Positions 8,729-17,592 of a stretch of DNA of 44,256 nucleotides are shown piece after piece (the first letter of the stretch is position 1; each line of letters opens with the position of its first letter). Origin of the DNA: an uncultured Clostridium sp. (GTDB taxonomy: Bacteria > Bacillota > Clostridia > TANB77 > CAG-508). A program made the translations under genes and the position numbers. The DNA is taken from contig CANPIU010000010.1 in NCBI GenBank assembly GCA_947574235.1, forward strand, positions 1-44,256, read 5' to 3'. A model generated the notes under the pieces. It had not been told where the DNA came from. It ran no database searches and saw only the letters and a program-made list of their open reading frames with translations.

Positions 8729-8757
8729 ATTATATCACATAGCACAAATGTTCACAA
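8729..8757 (-). promoter_or_regulatory. Promoter of the 8662-2389 gene run
   Basis: Minus-strand TTGTGA (8752-8757), 17-nt spacer, TATAAT (8729-8734). Confidence 0.6.
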
Positions 8758-8828
8758 GCATTTTCAAAAATTAATATATTTTAAAAAATTGGTTATACTA
8801 ATTTTAATATTACTGGAGGTGAATTATT

Positions 8829-9383
8829 TTGAAACTAACAATCTGTGAATTAAGCTATCTAAATGAATTGATTAGTAGTTGTGTCAACACCATTACTTGT
8901 ATGTCATTATTTAAAAACCAAGTCAAAGACGAAGAATTAAAAGCCTTATTAGACACACATTTCCCAATTCATATCGAAGATTACAACAAAAAGGTAGAAT
9001 TTGTAAAAACTGTTGATACTGCTAGCGGAAAGCTAAATGTGCCACAGTTAAATACTTCTATTTTCTCAGAAGATATTAACGAAACAAAACCTGCAGAAGC
9101 TCTTACTGTCAATACAAATGTTACACAATTAAACGATAGAGAAATCGCTCTATCTTACTTCTTAACCTTAAAAAGAGCAGGTAAAGAATACGCTATTGCT
9201 TCTATGGAAGCTACCAACCCTAAACTAAGACAGTTCCTCAAAGACGCTTATACCATGAGTTGTAATCACTCTTATGAAGTCTATGAGTGGATGGCTAAAA
9301 ACAACTATTATCCAATCATCGTTACCACTGCTGAACAAACTGGTAACATAGCTAGCCTTTATAATCCTATTCCACTAAGTTAA
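8829..9383 (+). CDS. Spore coat protein F-like protein
   Basis: A CotF-like coat protein (184 aa). The C-terminal half has the Coat_F pattern: LNDREIALSYFLTLKRAG, EYAIASMEATNPKLR, then SCNHSYEVYEWMAKNNYY. The N-terminal half is a weaker helical repeat of the same kind. CotF-type proteins are cytoplasmic products of sporulating cells that associate with the spore coat. Translation starts at TTG 8829, supported by GGAGGTGA 8 nt upstream. It is a single gene, ending at a terminator shared with the convergent GIY-YIG gene. No in-frame CGG. Confidence 0.8.
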   Translation: MKLTICELSYLNELISSCVNTITCMSLFKNQVKDEELKALLDTHFPIHIEDYNKKVEFVKTVDTASGKLNVPQLNTSIFSEDINETKPAEALTVNTNVTQLNDREIALSYFLTLKRAGKEYAIASMEATNPKLRQFLKDAYTMSCNHSYEVYEWMAKNNYYPIIVTTAEQTGNIASLYNPIPLS

Positions 9384-9397
9384 ATCAATTTAAAATC

Positions 9398-9432
9398 AAA
9401 AAGGTTAGAAACTTACATTTTCTAGCCTTTTA
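9398..9432. terminator. Bidirectional terminator between cotF-like and GIY-YIG genes
   Basis: AAAAGGTTAGAAA and TTTCTAGCCTTTT form a hairpin with A and T tracts on both sides. The stop of the GIY-YIG gene (9405-9407) lies within it. Confidence 0.75.
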
Positions 9433-9719
9433 TATTGTTTGGCATCTACTATTTCTCCTAGTAGCACCTCTAAATTATTCTTATCAATCAATTCCTCTTT
9501 TTTTATCTTCGGCAATTTCTTAATATGATATTCCAATTTGCAAGCCTCTTTCCTATTTCCCGTTTGCCATACTGCCTCTAGCTTTTTAGGCTCATGGCTT
9601 TTGGTATATTTAGCACCATTTATTTTGGTAAAATGTTCCTTCATACGATGCTCAACATTAGTTGTAATACCTGTATAAATCGAATTATCCTCACACCTTA
9701 ACATATAAATATAATACAT
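9405..9719 (-). CDS. GIY-YIG nuclease superfamily protein (UPF0213/YhbQ type)
   Basis: A 104-aa single-domain GIY-YIG protein. YYIYMLRCEDNSIYTGIT at residues 2-19 is the GIY-YIG core, with the tyrosines and a downstream Arg (HRMKEH) and Glu (ACKLEYHIKKL) in the usual places. YhbQ-type proteins are small structure-selective nucleases; the cellular role is poorly defined. A monocistronic gene upstream of a long palindrome. Confidence 0.88.
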   Translation of the reverse strand: MYYIYMLRCEDNSIYTGITTNVEHRMKEHFTKINGAKYTKSHEPKKLEAVWQTGNRKEACKLEYHIKKLPKIKKEELIDKNNLEVLLGEIVDAKQYKRLENVSF

Positions 9720-9770
9720 AACTCTTTTTTGCCATCTCCTCTCATTTCTAGTGCCTTTTTAGTGTCTTTT

Positions 9771-9848
9771 GTGCGCTTGCCCTTTCTGGGACAGTCCCTA
9801 AAGTGGACATGTCCACTTTAGGGACTGTCCCAGAAAGGGCAAGGGCAC
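9771..9848. repeat. Perfect 68-bp palindrome (34-bp arms, no spacer)
   Basis: The arms 9776-9809 and 9810-9843 are exact reverse complements that meet without a loop. After one mismatch, GTGC/GCAC extends the pairing to 9771-9848. It is built from nested palindromes (GGGACAGTCCC and GTGGACATGTCCAC). It lies in the short gap downstream of the RsmF-like gene. It is unrelated to its flanks and more GC-rich than its surroundings, which suggests a small dispersed element. Confidence 0.9.
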
Positions 9849-9863
9849 TGACCAAAAAAATAA

Positions 9864-10775
9864 CTATTTTTTTCTAAGTTTTGCTATAAAAAAGCCTTCA
9901 TAAAGTTCATTCGGTAGCATGCATAAAGCTTCTGGCAAGCTAGTTGGAAGCAATGGTAATTGTTCTTTTCCTAGAAAGTTAATCGGCACAAGTTCTATGT
10001 TTTTTTCTTTTTGTATCTCTTGGATGACTTCTTCATTTTCACTCCTCAAAATAGAACAGGTGGAATAGACCATTTCTTTCCCTGGCTTCAATAAGCCAAT
10101 GGCTTTTTTCAATAATGTTTTTTGCGTTTTTGTTATTTTTTGTATTCGTTCTTTTGCATAGTTTTCTTCTAATTCTTTTTCTTTACTTTTATTCAAAAGG
10201 ATGGTTCCACTTCCGCTACATGGTGCATCTAATAAAATTTGGTCAAAAGAAAAAAGATTGTCTATGTTTCTAGCATCTTGTAACATGACATAGACTTTTG
10301 CTCCTTGTTTTTCTATGTTGTATTTTAGCCTTTCTGCTCTGATTTTGTTCTTTTCACAAGCAGTAATGCCAGCCTTGTTATTTGTTATGGCTGCTATTTG
10401 CGTTGTTTTTCCTCCTGGTGCTGCTGCCATATCTAAGATATCGTTTCCTTCTTTTGGCTCTAAAATAAGTGGCGGTAACATAGAAGAAAGACTTTGCAAA
10501 TAGATTTTTCCTTCTTGATATATGGATAAGTTTCTTAGTTCTTTTTCTGTTACATTTTCTACGATAAATGCTTCTTGGTACCAAGCTACTGTTTTGTAGG
10601 CTATTTTGTTTTTTTCTAAAGTTTCTAAGATTTCACTTGTCTTTGCTTTTAGGTTATTAACACGAAACGTAGTTTTTCTTTTGGTCTGATAGCCTTGTAG
10701 GATACTTTTAGTAACTTCTTTTCCATATTGTTCTTCCAACATTTGAATTAAAATCTCTGGTAGATTAGTGTTCAC
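9864..10775 (-). CDS. RsmF/NOL1-NOP2-Sun family RNA m5C methyltransferase
   Basis: An SAM-dependent methyltransferase that forms 5-methylcytosine in RNA, most likely rRNA. FRVNNLK near residue 37 starts the N-terminal domain. LDMAAAPGGKTTQIA near 114 is the SAM loop. DAPCSGSG near 184 holds one catalytic cysteine and YSTCSILRSENEEV near 238 the other. At 303 aa it has the core catalytic domain but not the C-terminal RNA-binding extension of longer RsmF proteins. The start overlaps the end of the upstream MFS gene by 11 nt. Confidence 0.85.
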   Translation of the reverse strand: MNTNLPEILIQMLEEQYGKEVTKSILQGYQTKRKTTFRVNNLKAKTSEILETLEKNKIAYKTVAWYQEAFIVENVTEKELRNLSIYQEGKIYLQSLSSMLPPLILEPKEGNDILDMAAAPGGKTTQIAAITNNKAGITACEKNKIRAERLKYNIEKQGAKVYVMLQDARNIDNLFSFDQILLDAPCSGSGTILLNKSKEKELEENYAKERIQKITKTQKTLLKKAIGLLKPGKEMVYSTCSILRSENEEVIQEIQKEKNIELVPINFLGKEQLPLLPTSLPEALCMLPNELYEGFFIAKLRKK

Positions 10776-12003
10776 TTTTCTTCTCCTTTTTTATTAGTTT
10801 GTATAATTTCCAATTAATCATTAAACTTATTATCGTTAAAATTACCAAGATACAGATAACAAAAAATAAATCTATTTTTAATAGTAACATAGAAAAAATC
10901 AGACTTAACATACTTGCTACTATTCTTCTGGTTAATTGTAAATAAGAAACTGCTTTTTGTTGCTCTTTGGGCTTTGTATTTTTTAATAATAAATCACTAA
11001 TGTAAGTGTCAAATGGGTCTCTTATTGCTAAAATCAAATCAAAACCTATTGTCATTATGATAAATTTTATGATTGCTATGGTTTGTAAACAACTTCCTAG
11101 TAGCAACAATGCAAAAGCTAATATGGTTATCACTGTGATGATTAAATTTACTTTGTCCTTGTATTTTTCATATAGTTTTTTAAATACGATATTTCCTAAA
11201 ATTCTAGCCATACGTGAAGTTACAATTATCAGGCTTAAATAAGTTGCTGTGGTTCCTATCTCAAAATATTTTTGCAAATTATATTGTATGAATAAGGTAC
11301 TATTACTCTGACCAATACTTATGATAGGAAATAATAACCCAAAGGATAAAAAAATCATTATTATAATATTCGATAATTTGGTTTTTTCTTTTTTCTGATT
11401 CTCCTTAATAACTTGTGTCGTTTCTCCTACGTCAAAAATGCAAAAGGTTAGAAGTACATTTATAACACAAATTCCAATACAAAAGTACATTGGCAAATAA
11501 TGGTTAATAGCAAATATTCCCCCTGCTATTAAAGCTATTATCATGGTTATAACAGCATATATAATATGTGCTTTATTGGCTATTTTAAAATACTCGTCTT
11601 GTTTGTTAAGATAGGCTAAATTATTTTTCAAAACTACTTGTTCCATTTTTTTGAATATAAATGCTGGTTGGTATAACATAAATCCTACCATAATGGCTAT
11701 GTAATGATTACCAAAAGTAATCAATAAACTACTACACAAAAACATAATTGTTCCTAGTCTAATGGCTCTAACATTACCTATTTTCTGTATTATTTTTAAG
11801 GCAGGTATTTGCATTACAAGATAGGATATATTGGTAACCGTTGTTAAAAATGTTATTTGTGATGCTGATAATCCTTTTACTACTGTAAAAAATAATGTTT
11901 CTATAGCAATAAAAAACATTAAATCATCTGATATTCCTATAAAATATGGTAAAATCTTATTACTTAATATAGCTTTTCTTCTCTTTAGTTTTTCGCCTTT
12001 CAT
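10765..12003 (-). CDS. Major facilitator superfamily transporter
   Basis: A 412-aa integral membrane protein with about twelve hydrophobic segments, a basic N-terminus (MKGEKLKRRK) and basic C-terminus, typical of MFS carriers. FYIAIETLFFTVV-like and QIPALKIIQKIGNVRAI segments fit an MFS fold with the first cytoplasmic loop, but the substrate cannot be told. It overlaps the RsmF-like gene (11 nt) and is probably translationally coupled to it. Confidence 0.7.
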   Translation of the reverse strand: MKGEKLKRRKAILSNKILPYFIGISDDLMFFIAIETLFFTVVKGLSASQITFLTTVTNISYLVMQIPALKIIQKIGNVRAIRLGTIMFLCSSLLITFGNHYIAIMVGFMLYQPAFIFKKMEQVVLKNNLAYLNKQDEYFKIANKAHIIYAVITMIIALIAGGIFAINHYLPMYFCIGICVINVLLTFCIFDVGETTQVIKENQKKEKTKLSNIIIMIFLSFGLLFPIISIGQSNSTLFIQYNLQKYFEIGTTATYLSLIIVTSRMARILGNIVFKKLYEKYKDKVNLIITVITILAFALLLLGSCLQTIAIIKFIIMTIGFDLILAIRDPFDTYISDLLLKNTKPKEQQKAVSYLQLTRRIVASMLSLIFSMLLLKIDLFFVICILVILTIISLMINWKLYKLIKKEKKSEH

Positions 12004-12019
12004 CTTTTTTCTCCTTGCC

Positions 12020-12495
12020 TTATAACAAATTATTCTTTATTACGATATCTTCTAAATACTCATTTTGAGTAACCCATAAAACTTTTTCTTGTTTGGTTGG
12101 ATACCATTTTTTAAAGGTATTTTCTAATCCTTTAGCAAAATAGCTATTGTTCCCTCTTTGAATTGCTCTTTCAACTGTAAATTTAGGCTCTTTCGGATAA
12201 GCCACTAGGTATTCTCTATTCCTTTATGTTGCAAGATATCTCGTATTTCTCGTTCGGGTGTTATTAAGATAATCTTATACTCCTTTTGTTTCTTTTCTAA
12301 TCCTTCTATATAATTGTCAGGGTATTTTGCATTTTTTCTTCTAGCTAATATCCCCTTTCTTTTTTCAACGTCTTTTTCTAATTCTTTATCATCGTATGTC
12401 CATTTGTAAAAACTTGCTTCAAAATCTAACACTTTTTCTGGATATTTATTACCTAAATAAGTTTTTCCTAACGTGGAAAATGCCGAGATTATCAT
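12020..12495 (-). pseudogene. P-loop kinase-like phage-type gene, broken by a 2-nt insertion
   Basis: Two frames form one protein of about 155 aa. The first (12205-12495) begins MIISAFSTLGKTYLG with a P-loop-like motif and DFEASFYKW; the second (12020-12205) carries the C-terminus (AYPKEPKFTVERAIQRG). At about 12211-12216 the sequence ATAGAGAATAC seems to contain a duplicated GA; removing it gives KGIEYLVAYP. It resembles small nucleotide-kinase-like proteins found in phages. The TAG of the first frame overlaps a GTG, so coupled translation of two halves is conceivable but less likely. This break differs from the CGG sites. Confidence 0.55.
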
Positions 12496-12553
12496 TATAT
12501 TCCTCCTTGCCTACTATCTTATCATATTTTCCTAAAAAAGCCCATACATTTTC

Positions 12554-12582
12554 TTGCACTTTTTTACAATTTTTAATATAAT
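12554..12582 (+). promoter_or_regulatory. Promoter for DUF1064 gene
   Basis: TTGCAC (12554-12559), 17-nt spacer, TATAAT (12577-12582). Confidence 0.6.
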
Positions 12583-12615
12583 AGTACAAAATGCAAACAA
12601 AGGAGAATATTTTAA

Positions 12616-12969
12616 ATGGAACATTGGACAGTTGATGATTATAAAAATTTTACTAAGGGAACTAAAAAAACAAGCAAATATCGTGCTAATAAAGTCTCTA
12701 TTGATGGTCATACCTTTGATAGCCAAAAAGAAGCGGATTACTATTGTGAATTAAAGTTACGCTTGCAAGGAAAAGAAATTAACGGATTTTGCTTGCAACC
12801 TACTTTTATATTAGCACCAAAATTAAAGTACAAAGCTGATTTTATTATTTTCCATAAGGATAATTCAACAGAAGTAATTGACGTTAAAGGTGTTCGAACT
12901 AAAGAATATATTGCTAAGAAAAAAGTTTTTGAAGATAAATTTAATTTAAAGATAACAGAAATCGATTAA
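12616..12969 (+). CDS. DUF1064 nuclease-like protein (phage-type)
   Basis: A 117-aa protein fitting DUF1064, mostly known from phages and prophages. FDSQKEADYYCELKLR near residue 35 and YKADFIIF...TEVIDVKG near 75-95 give the D-(E/D)xK arrangement of restriction-endonuclease-fold nucleases, so endonuclease or resolvase activity is plausible. AAAGGAGAA precedes the ATG. With the broken P-loop gene next door it may be the residue of a prophage. Confidence 0.7.
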   Translation: MEHWTVDDYKNFTKGTKKTSKYRANKVSIDGHTFDSQKEADYYCELKLRLQGKEINGFCLQPTFILAPKLKYKADFIIFHKDNSTEVIDVKGVRTKEYIAKKKVFEDKFNLKITEID

Positions 12970-12991
12970 TTTCTTTGTTCGATTTCTGTTA
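12953..12991. terminator. Bidirectional terminator
   Basis: 13-bp perfect inverted repeat (12953-12965 with 12979-12991) followed by a T tract, between the convergent DUF1064 and AAA genes. It overlaps the end of DUF1064. Confidence 0.75.
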
Positions 12992-12999
12992 TTTTCTTG

Positions 13000-14202
13000 T
13001 TATCCCTCTAATAAAAAATCAATTAGATATTTTACCTTTATTCCATCTTCTGAGGTATTACTATATAATTTATCCATTGTTATAATTGTCTTTTCATAGT
13101 TGTCACTAATATTTTTTAAAGACATAAATTCACGTGCTTTAACTGTCTCATCTAGTAAAGAATAGGTTACTTGGTAATATTTTCTATCCTTTGCATTGGT
13201 TGCCACAAAATCAACTTCTAAGGTATCTGTTTTGCCAATTGTTATTTCATAGCCACGTCTTAGTAATTCAAAATAGACAACATTTTCAATAACATGACCT
13301 AAATCTGAATTTCTAAAACCAAGCATTATATTTCTTATTCCGGTATCAATAATATAATATTTCTCTAAAGTTTTTAACAATTCTTTTCCTTTAATATCAT
13401 ACCTTGGTGCTTTATAAACGATATAGGCATTTTCAAGCATCTCTAGATAATTAAGTACCGTATTATGCGTTATCTTAGTACCTTGACTTGTTAAAAAATC
13501 TGCTATTTTTTTGGAAGATATAAGGCTTCCTATATTACTCATTAAAAATTTTAATATCTTTTCTAATATTGTCGCATCTACTAATTTGTTTCTTTCCATA
13601 ACGTCTTTCATAAAAACCGTATTATAAATTCCCTTTATCGCATTTTCATATAAATTCTCATCATTTTTTAACGTAATAATTCCTGGCATACCACCAAATT
13701 TAATATAATTGTCAAATTTCTCCTCTAGGCTAGTTCCAACCTCAAATGGAGAAAAGTCCAAAAATTCTTTGAAAGATAAGGGTAACATTTTTATTTCGAT
13801 ATATCTACCAGAAAGAAAGGTTGAGAGTTCAGATGATAACAAATAGGCATTGGAACCTGTAATATAGATATCACTGTTAAAATCTACCATCAATGCATTT
13901 ACACATTTTTCCCACTCTTCTACTCTTTGAACCTCATCTAATAAAATATAATTCTTTTCTTTTAAATCAATTTGTTCTTTTATGGTTTGATACATATCCT
14001 TATAATTTAAAATATCATCAAAAGCAAATGACTCAAAATTCATATAAATTACATTTGCTTTTTTGTTATCTTCTTGTATTTTTTCCATCAATAATTTTAA
14101 TAAACTAGATTTCCCACACCTTCTAATGCCAGTAATTACTTTAATGAATTCCGTATCTTTGTAGGCTAATAGTTTATTCATATACAATTCTCTATTTATC
14201 AT
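13000..14202 (-). CDS. AAA_14/DUF4143 family ATPase
   Basis: A 400-aa ATPase. Residues 20-37 hold Walker A (VITGIRRCGKSSLLKLL) and about residues 85-95 Walker B (YILLDEVQRVEEW), then ITGSNAYLLSSELS. The C-terminal DUF4143 part contains YIIDTGIRNIMLG and the nuclease-like end ELLRRGYEITIGK...EVDFVAT. The family is common, often multicopy, and of unknown function. Codon usage is similar to its surroundings and there is no in-frame CGG. Confidence 0.85.
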   Translation of the reverse strand: MINRELYMNKLLAYKDTEFIKVITGIRRCGKSSLLKLLMEKIQEDNKKANVIYMNFESFAFDDILNYKDMYQTIKEQIDLKEKNYILLDEVQRVEEWEKCVNALMVDFNSDIYITGSNAYLLSSELSTFLSGRYIEIKMLPLSFKEFLDFSPFEVGTSLEEKFDNYIKFGGMPGIITLKNDENLYENAIKGIYNTVFMKDVMERNKLVDATILEKILKFLMSNIGSLISSKKIADFLTSQGTKITHNTVLNYLEMLENAYIVYKAPRYDIKGKELLKTLEKYYIIDTGIRNIMLGFRNSDLGHVIENVVYFELLRRGYEITIGKTDTLEVDFVATNAKDRKYYQVTYSLLDETVKAREFMSLKNISDNYEKTIITMDKLYSNTSEDGIKVKYLIDFLLEG

Positions 14203-14345
14203 ATTATCACCTAACTTTAGTATACTTCAATGAATTGTATTTGTCAAGTTTTGTTAACGCATTAACAAAACTATTTAAAAAACGACATTTTTGTTTATCG
14301 GGTAACAAAAAAACAAACCAAAATCAAAATGGTTTGCTTCTTTTT

Positions 14346-16067
14346 TTATTGCTCTAAAAGCTTCTTAATTTCCTCATTTCTCTTTACTTTCTTGGTCGTT
14401 GTTTTAATCAACTCTTGGTCTGTCAAAATCATATTTTTAATATATTTGTAAGGTGGAAAAGTCTTATTAATCTCCTTAATCTTTTGCCAAATAACCTCTT
14501 GTAACTCTTCTTGCGAAATAGTAGGATATTTTTCTTTTACCACTTCTTTATCATACACAATTTTAACAGAAAGCTTGATATCGTTTTTATCCTTCTTATC
14601 TGGCATACCATAAACGATACACTCTGCGACTTCATCTAGTCGATTAATCAAAGTTTCTAACTCATCTGGAAATACTTTCTTACCGTTTTTTAACACAATC
14701 ATATCTTTCTTTCTACCCGTTAAAAATAAGTATCCCTCTTTATCATAATAGGCTAAATCTCCTGTATAGAACCATCCATCTTTTAAGACTTGACTCGTTG
14801 CCTCTTCATTTTCATAATAGCCAAGCATGACATTTGGTCCCTTAACTCGAATTTCTCCAATTCCTTGTTCATCTTGATGATATAATTCCACTTGTACATT
14901 TTCCATTGGAAAACCAATCGAACCATATTTCATTTTTTGGACATTTTCTGCTGCGATAACTGGCGACGTTTCGGTTAAGCCGTAACCTTGCACTACCTTA
15001 ATTCCTAACTCATTAAATCCTTTGGCTACTCTTTTATCCAAAGGAGCTCCTCCTGAAATAACAAATCGTAAAGCTCCCCCCAATTCATTTAGAATTTCTT
15101 GGAATAGTCTTTTCTTAATATCAATCCCAAACTTTAATAATACATTACTTAATTTCTTAGCCAATTCTACTGCTTTTGTCTTTCCTTTTTTAGCTATCCC
15201 TTGTTCAATTCTTTTATAAATCGTTTCTACTAATAAGGGAACGCCTACAAAGATAGAAACTTTATATTCTTTTAAATTTTGTGCAATATAGCGAAGTCCA
15301 TCCGGAAATACCGTAGTTACCCCAAAAGCAAGCATAACAACCATACAGGTTGAACCAAAAATATGATGAAATGGTAAAAAAGCAATATTAACGTCTTCTT
15401 TTCGAATATCTTCTACTAATTGCATACTATACACATTAGAAGCGATATTGTTTTGGGAAAGCATAACGGCTTTTGATTTGGAAGTAGTCCCTGAAGTAAA
15501 CAGTAAGATATTCATTTTATAACTATCTATTTTGGCCTCTAAAAATTCCTTATTTCCTGCCTCTAGTATTTCTTTTCCTTGCTGTCTTAGCGTAGGTATA
15601 TCGTCATACCCCTCTTGTGGTCTCATACAAATATAATTTTCGATTTTTACGTTTCCTCTTTTTTGGATTTCCTCAATATTTTCAAGGTATTTTTCATCAA
15701 ATACTAAAACGTCTGCTTTGCTTCTGACTAAGCAGCTTTCTAATTCTTCTACTTGTAGTTCTTTATCAAGTGGAATACTAACCATCCCACCTAATAAATT
15801 TGCTAAATGGGTAATCGCCCACTCGTAGCAGTTTCTTCCAACGATGGCAACTCTTTTATTGGCATATCCTAAATCATAAAATTTCGTTCCTAATTGGTTT
15901 ACTTCTTCTAATAATCTAGTATAACTTACATTTTCATAGGAAATGTCTTTTTCTTTTTTGTGTTTTATCACAAAAGCTGTTTTTTCTTGATATTTGCTTA
16001 CTGCATCATAGATAAGTTCTTTTATGTTTTCAAACTCTGTTGCTTCAAAATATTTTTCTCTTTCCAT
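14346..16067 (-). CDS. Long-chain fatty acid CoA ligase / AMP-dependent synthetase
   Basis: A 573-aa adenylate-forming enzyme that activates a carboxylate, probably a long-chain fatty acid, through an acyl-AMP to acyl-CoA. Core motifs are clear: ILLFTSGTTSKSKAVMLS near residue 188, QGYGLTETSPV near 360, YTGDLAYYDKEGYLFLTGRKKD near 440 and the C-terminal lysine region TTKKVKRNE. FadD-like length. A FapR-like operator lies just upstream (16084-16100), consistent with lipid-linked control. It is divergent from the DUF1836 gene. Confidence 0.85.
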   Translation of the reverse strand: MEREKYFEATEFENIKELIYDAVSKYQEKTAFVIKHKKEKDISYENVSYTRLLEEVNQLGTKFYDLGYANKRVAIVGRNCYEWAITHLANLLGGMVSIPLDKELQVEELESCLVRSKADVLVFDEKYLENIEEIQKRGNVKIENYICMRPQEGYDDIPTLRQQGKEILEAGNKEFLEAKIDSYKMNILLFTSGTTSKSKAVMLSQNNIASNVYSMQLVEDIRKEDVNIAFLPFHHIFGSTCMVVMLAFGVTTVFPDGLRYIAQNLKEYKVSIFVGVPLLVETIYKRIEQGIAKKGKTKAVELAKKLSNVLLKFGIDIKKRLFQEILNELGGALRFVISGGAPLDKRVAKGFNELGIKVVQGYGLTETSPVIAAENVQKMKYGSIGFPMENVQVELYHQDEQGIGEIRVKGPNVMLGYYENEEATSQVLKDGWFYTGDLAYYDKEGYLFLTGRKKDMIVLKNGKKVFPDELETLINRLDEVAECIVYGMPDKKDKNDIKLSVKIVYDKEVVKEKYPTISQEELQEVIWQKIKEINKTFPPYKYIKNMILTDQELIKTTTKKVKRNEEIKKLLEQ

Positions 16068-16083
16068 AATTTTACCTCTTTAT

Positions 16084-16100
16084 CTAGTATTGATTACTAG
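16084..16100 (-). promoter_or_regulatory. FapR-like operator upstream of the acyl-CoA ligase
   Basis: CTAGTA-TTGAT-TACTAG is a 17-bp palindrome with a 5-nt centre, extended by one more T/A pair outside. It matches the layout of known FapR boxes (TTAGTA-N5-TACTAA), the malonyl-CoA-responsive repressor of lipid genes. It lies 17 nt upstream of the ligase start. Binding is inferred. Confidence 0.45.
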
Positions 16101-16131
16101 ATTATCATATCTCCAATATGTTGTCAAGTAG

Positions 16132-16160
16132 TTGACTAAGGGTTCAAAAAATGCTATGAT
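16132..16160 (+). promoter_or_regulatory. Promoter for DUF1836 gene
   Basis: TTGACT (16132-16137), 17-nt spacer, TATGAT (16155-16160), then GAGGTGA before GTG 16183. Confidence 0.65.
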
Positions 16161-16182
16161 TATTGCTATGAGGTGATTTGAC

Positions 16183-16677
16183 GTGAACGAGGATAGTAAA
16201 AATTTTCATCTTCCTAGATGGAGTGAACTCCCTAATATTGATTTATACATTGACCAGTTGGTTTCTTTTTTAGAACAGTATTTAGCTGGTTATATTAAAA
16301 ATGATAATGAAAAAGAAGAAAAAATTATTACCAAAACGATGATTAACAATTATGTGAAACACAAAGTGATTAAAGCTCCTATGAACAAAAAATATAATAA
16401 GGAACATATGGCTTCTTTGTTTGTTATTTTTATTTTGAAAGAAGTTTATAGTATTCATGAAATTGAAAAATTAATTAGCCTAGCGATTGAAACTTCTCCG
16501 ATTGAACTTGCCTATGACCGCTTCTGTTCAGAACTTGAGAAAGCAATTCGTATTGTTTTTGCGGAAAAAAATTATGTGAAAAATAGCAAGCTTTCGCAAG
16601 AACAATATATTTTGAGAAATGTGGTTCAATCTTTTGCTAATAAATTATATGTGCAAAGAGTTTATTTGAAAAAATAA
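16183..16677 (+). CDS. DUF1836 protein
   Basis: A 164-aa protein matching DUF1836: the N-terminal WSELPNIDLYIDQLVSFLEQ segment, KTMINNYVKHKVIKAP in the middle (a helix-turn-helix-like region) and YNKEHMASLFVIFILKEVYS. The family resembles MerR-type DNA-binding folds and may be regulatory, but this is not shown. The GTG start is chosen on GAGGTGA spacing. It ends at a clear terminator. Confidence 0.75.
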   Translation: MNEDSKNFHLPRWSELPNIDLYIDQLVSFLEQYLAGYIKNDNEKEEKIITKTMINNYVKHKVIKAPMNKKYNKEHMASLFVIFILKEVYSIHEIEKLISLAIETSPIELAYDRFCSELEKAIRIVFAEKNYVKNSKLSQEQYILRNVVQSFANKLYVQRVYLKK

Positions 16678-16684
16678 TAAAAAG

Positions 16685-16700
16685 GCCCCTCTTTAGGGGC
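16685..16700 (+). terminator. Terminator after DUF1836 gene
   Basis: GCCCCT-CTTT-AGGGGC hairpin followed by a T-rich run (ATAACTATTTTTT). Confidence 0.8.
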
Positions 16701-16735
16701 ATAACTATTTTTTGCAGACTATCAATATTCAATTT

Positions 16736-17509
16736 TTACATTTTTGAAGAATAAAAGAAATAATTTTCTAATAACATTTTATATGACTGTAACACTTGCC
16801 ACGGCGTTAATGGACACCACTGTCCCATAGGGTCTTCTTTTTTTAACCAAAAAATTGTTTTTATATAAGCCTCTGCATAGATATTTAGTATAGCATATAA
16901 AAATTTTGAATCGGTATATTGAATTGTTTCATACCTCTTTATAGGATAATCATAATATGTCATTTCATCTCTTTGAAAATTTACTTTTTCATAGATGGAG
17001 CGAATTGATTTCAATTCTTTCGATTCTTTTAGGTTAAAATCATTGGAAATTTTTCCTATTTGGTCAACTTTGTGATGCAAACCAGAACACGCAACTTCCA
17101 TAAGCTTTTGTACTTTATTACAAAATTCCTCTTCCTTTTTCCTCGGAATAATGTTTTTAGTAGCTAATTTTCTTATTATTCTAGCTAGTTTATTATTCCA
17201 TTTTTCTAGTTGTTTTTTGGTTTCCTTGCTTTTAGTTTTTCGAGAAGCCTTCTTGATTTGATAAGAGAGGTTTGTATATAGTATCATAATAGCAAATACA
17301 TATAATTCTTCATTTTCCTCTACTAAAATTATCATAGAAGAAATTGCGTTGTCATAATAGATTCGGACTTTTCCATCTTCTAAAATACTAAATTGAAAAC
17401 TCTCTATCTCTTCTAGTATCTTATAGGTATAGATTTCCCCTCTAGCACTTAATTCCCGAAATTCCTTCTCCATTTCTTCTAAAAATATTGATAATTCTTT
17501 TGTTTTCAT
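16736..17509 (-). CDS. Hypothetical protein, 257 aa
   Basis: Not recognised. The protein is charged and mostly helical, with one modestly hydrophobic stretch (residues about 58-82) and a lysine-rich segment after it. The ATG is preceded by GGGGGAGAAAA. Codon 18 is an ordinary in-frame CGG followed by G; a +1 shift there would stop at once, so this gene needs CGG to be read in frame, or a later start, or is not functional. It is therefore a useful exception to the rule seen in the conserved genes. Confidence 0.6.
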   Translation of the reverse strand: MKTKELSIFLEEMEKEFRELSARGEIYTYKILEEIESFQFSILEDGKVRIYYDNAISSMIILVEENEELYVFAIMILYTNLSYQIKKASRKTKSKETKKQLEKWNNKLARIIRKLATKNIIPRKKEEEFCNKVQKLMEVACSGLHHKVDQIGKISNDFNLKESKELKSIRSIYEKVNFQRDEMTYYDYPIKRYETIQYTDSKFLYAILNIYAEAYIKTIFWLKKEDPMGQWCPLTPWQVLQSYKMLLENYFFYSSKM

Positions 17510-17592
17510 TTTTCTCCCCCTTAATTGTGGTATGGATATTCTGCCAATAGTTGTAAAATATTATATCATATTTACATAATTTTTTCAAACTG

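Noticed and set aside
12020..12495. Two overlapping, translationally coupled genes (TAGTG)
   Set aside because: The second frame continues the first as one protein if a duplicated GA is removed, and its first residues are not a plausible independent N-terminus.
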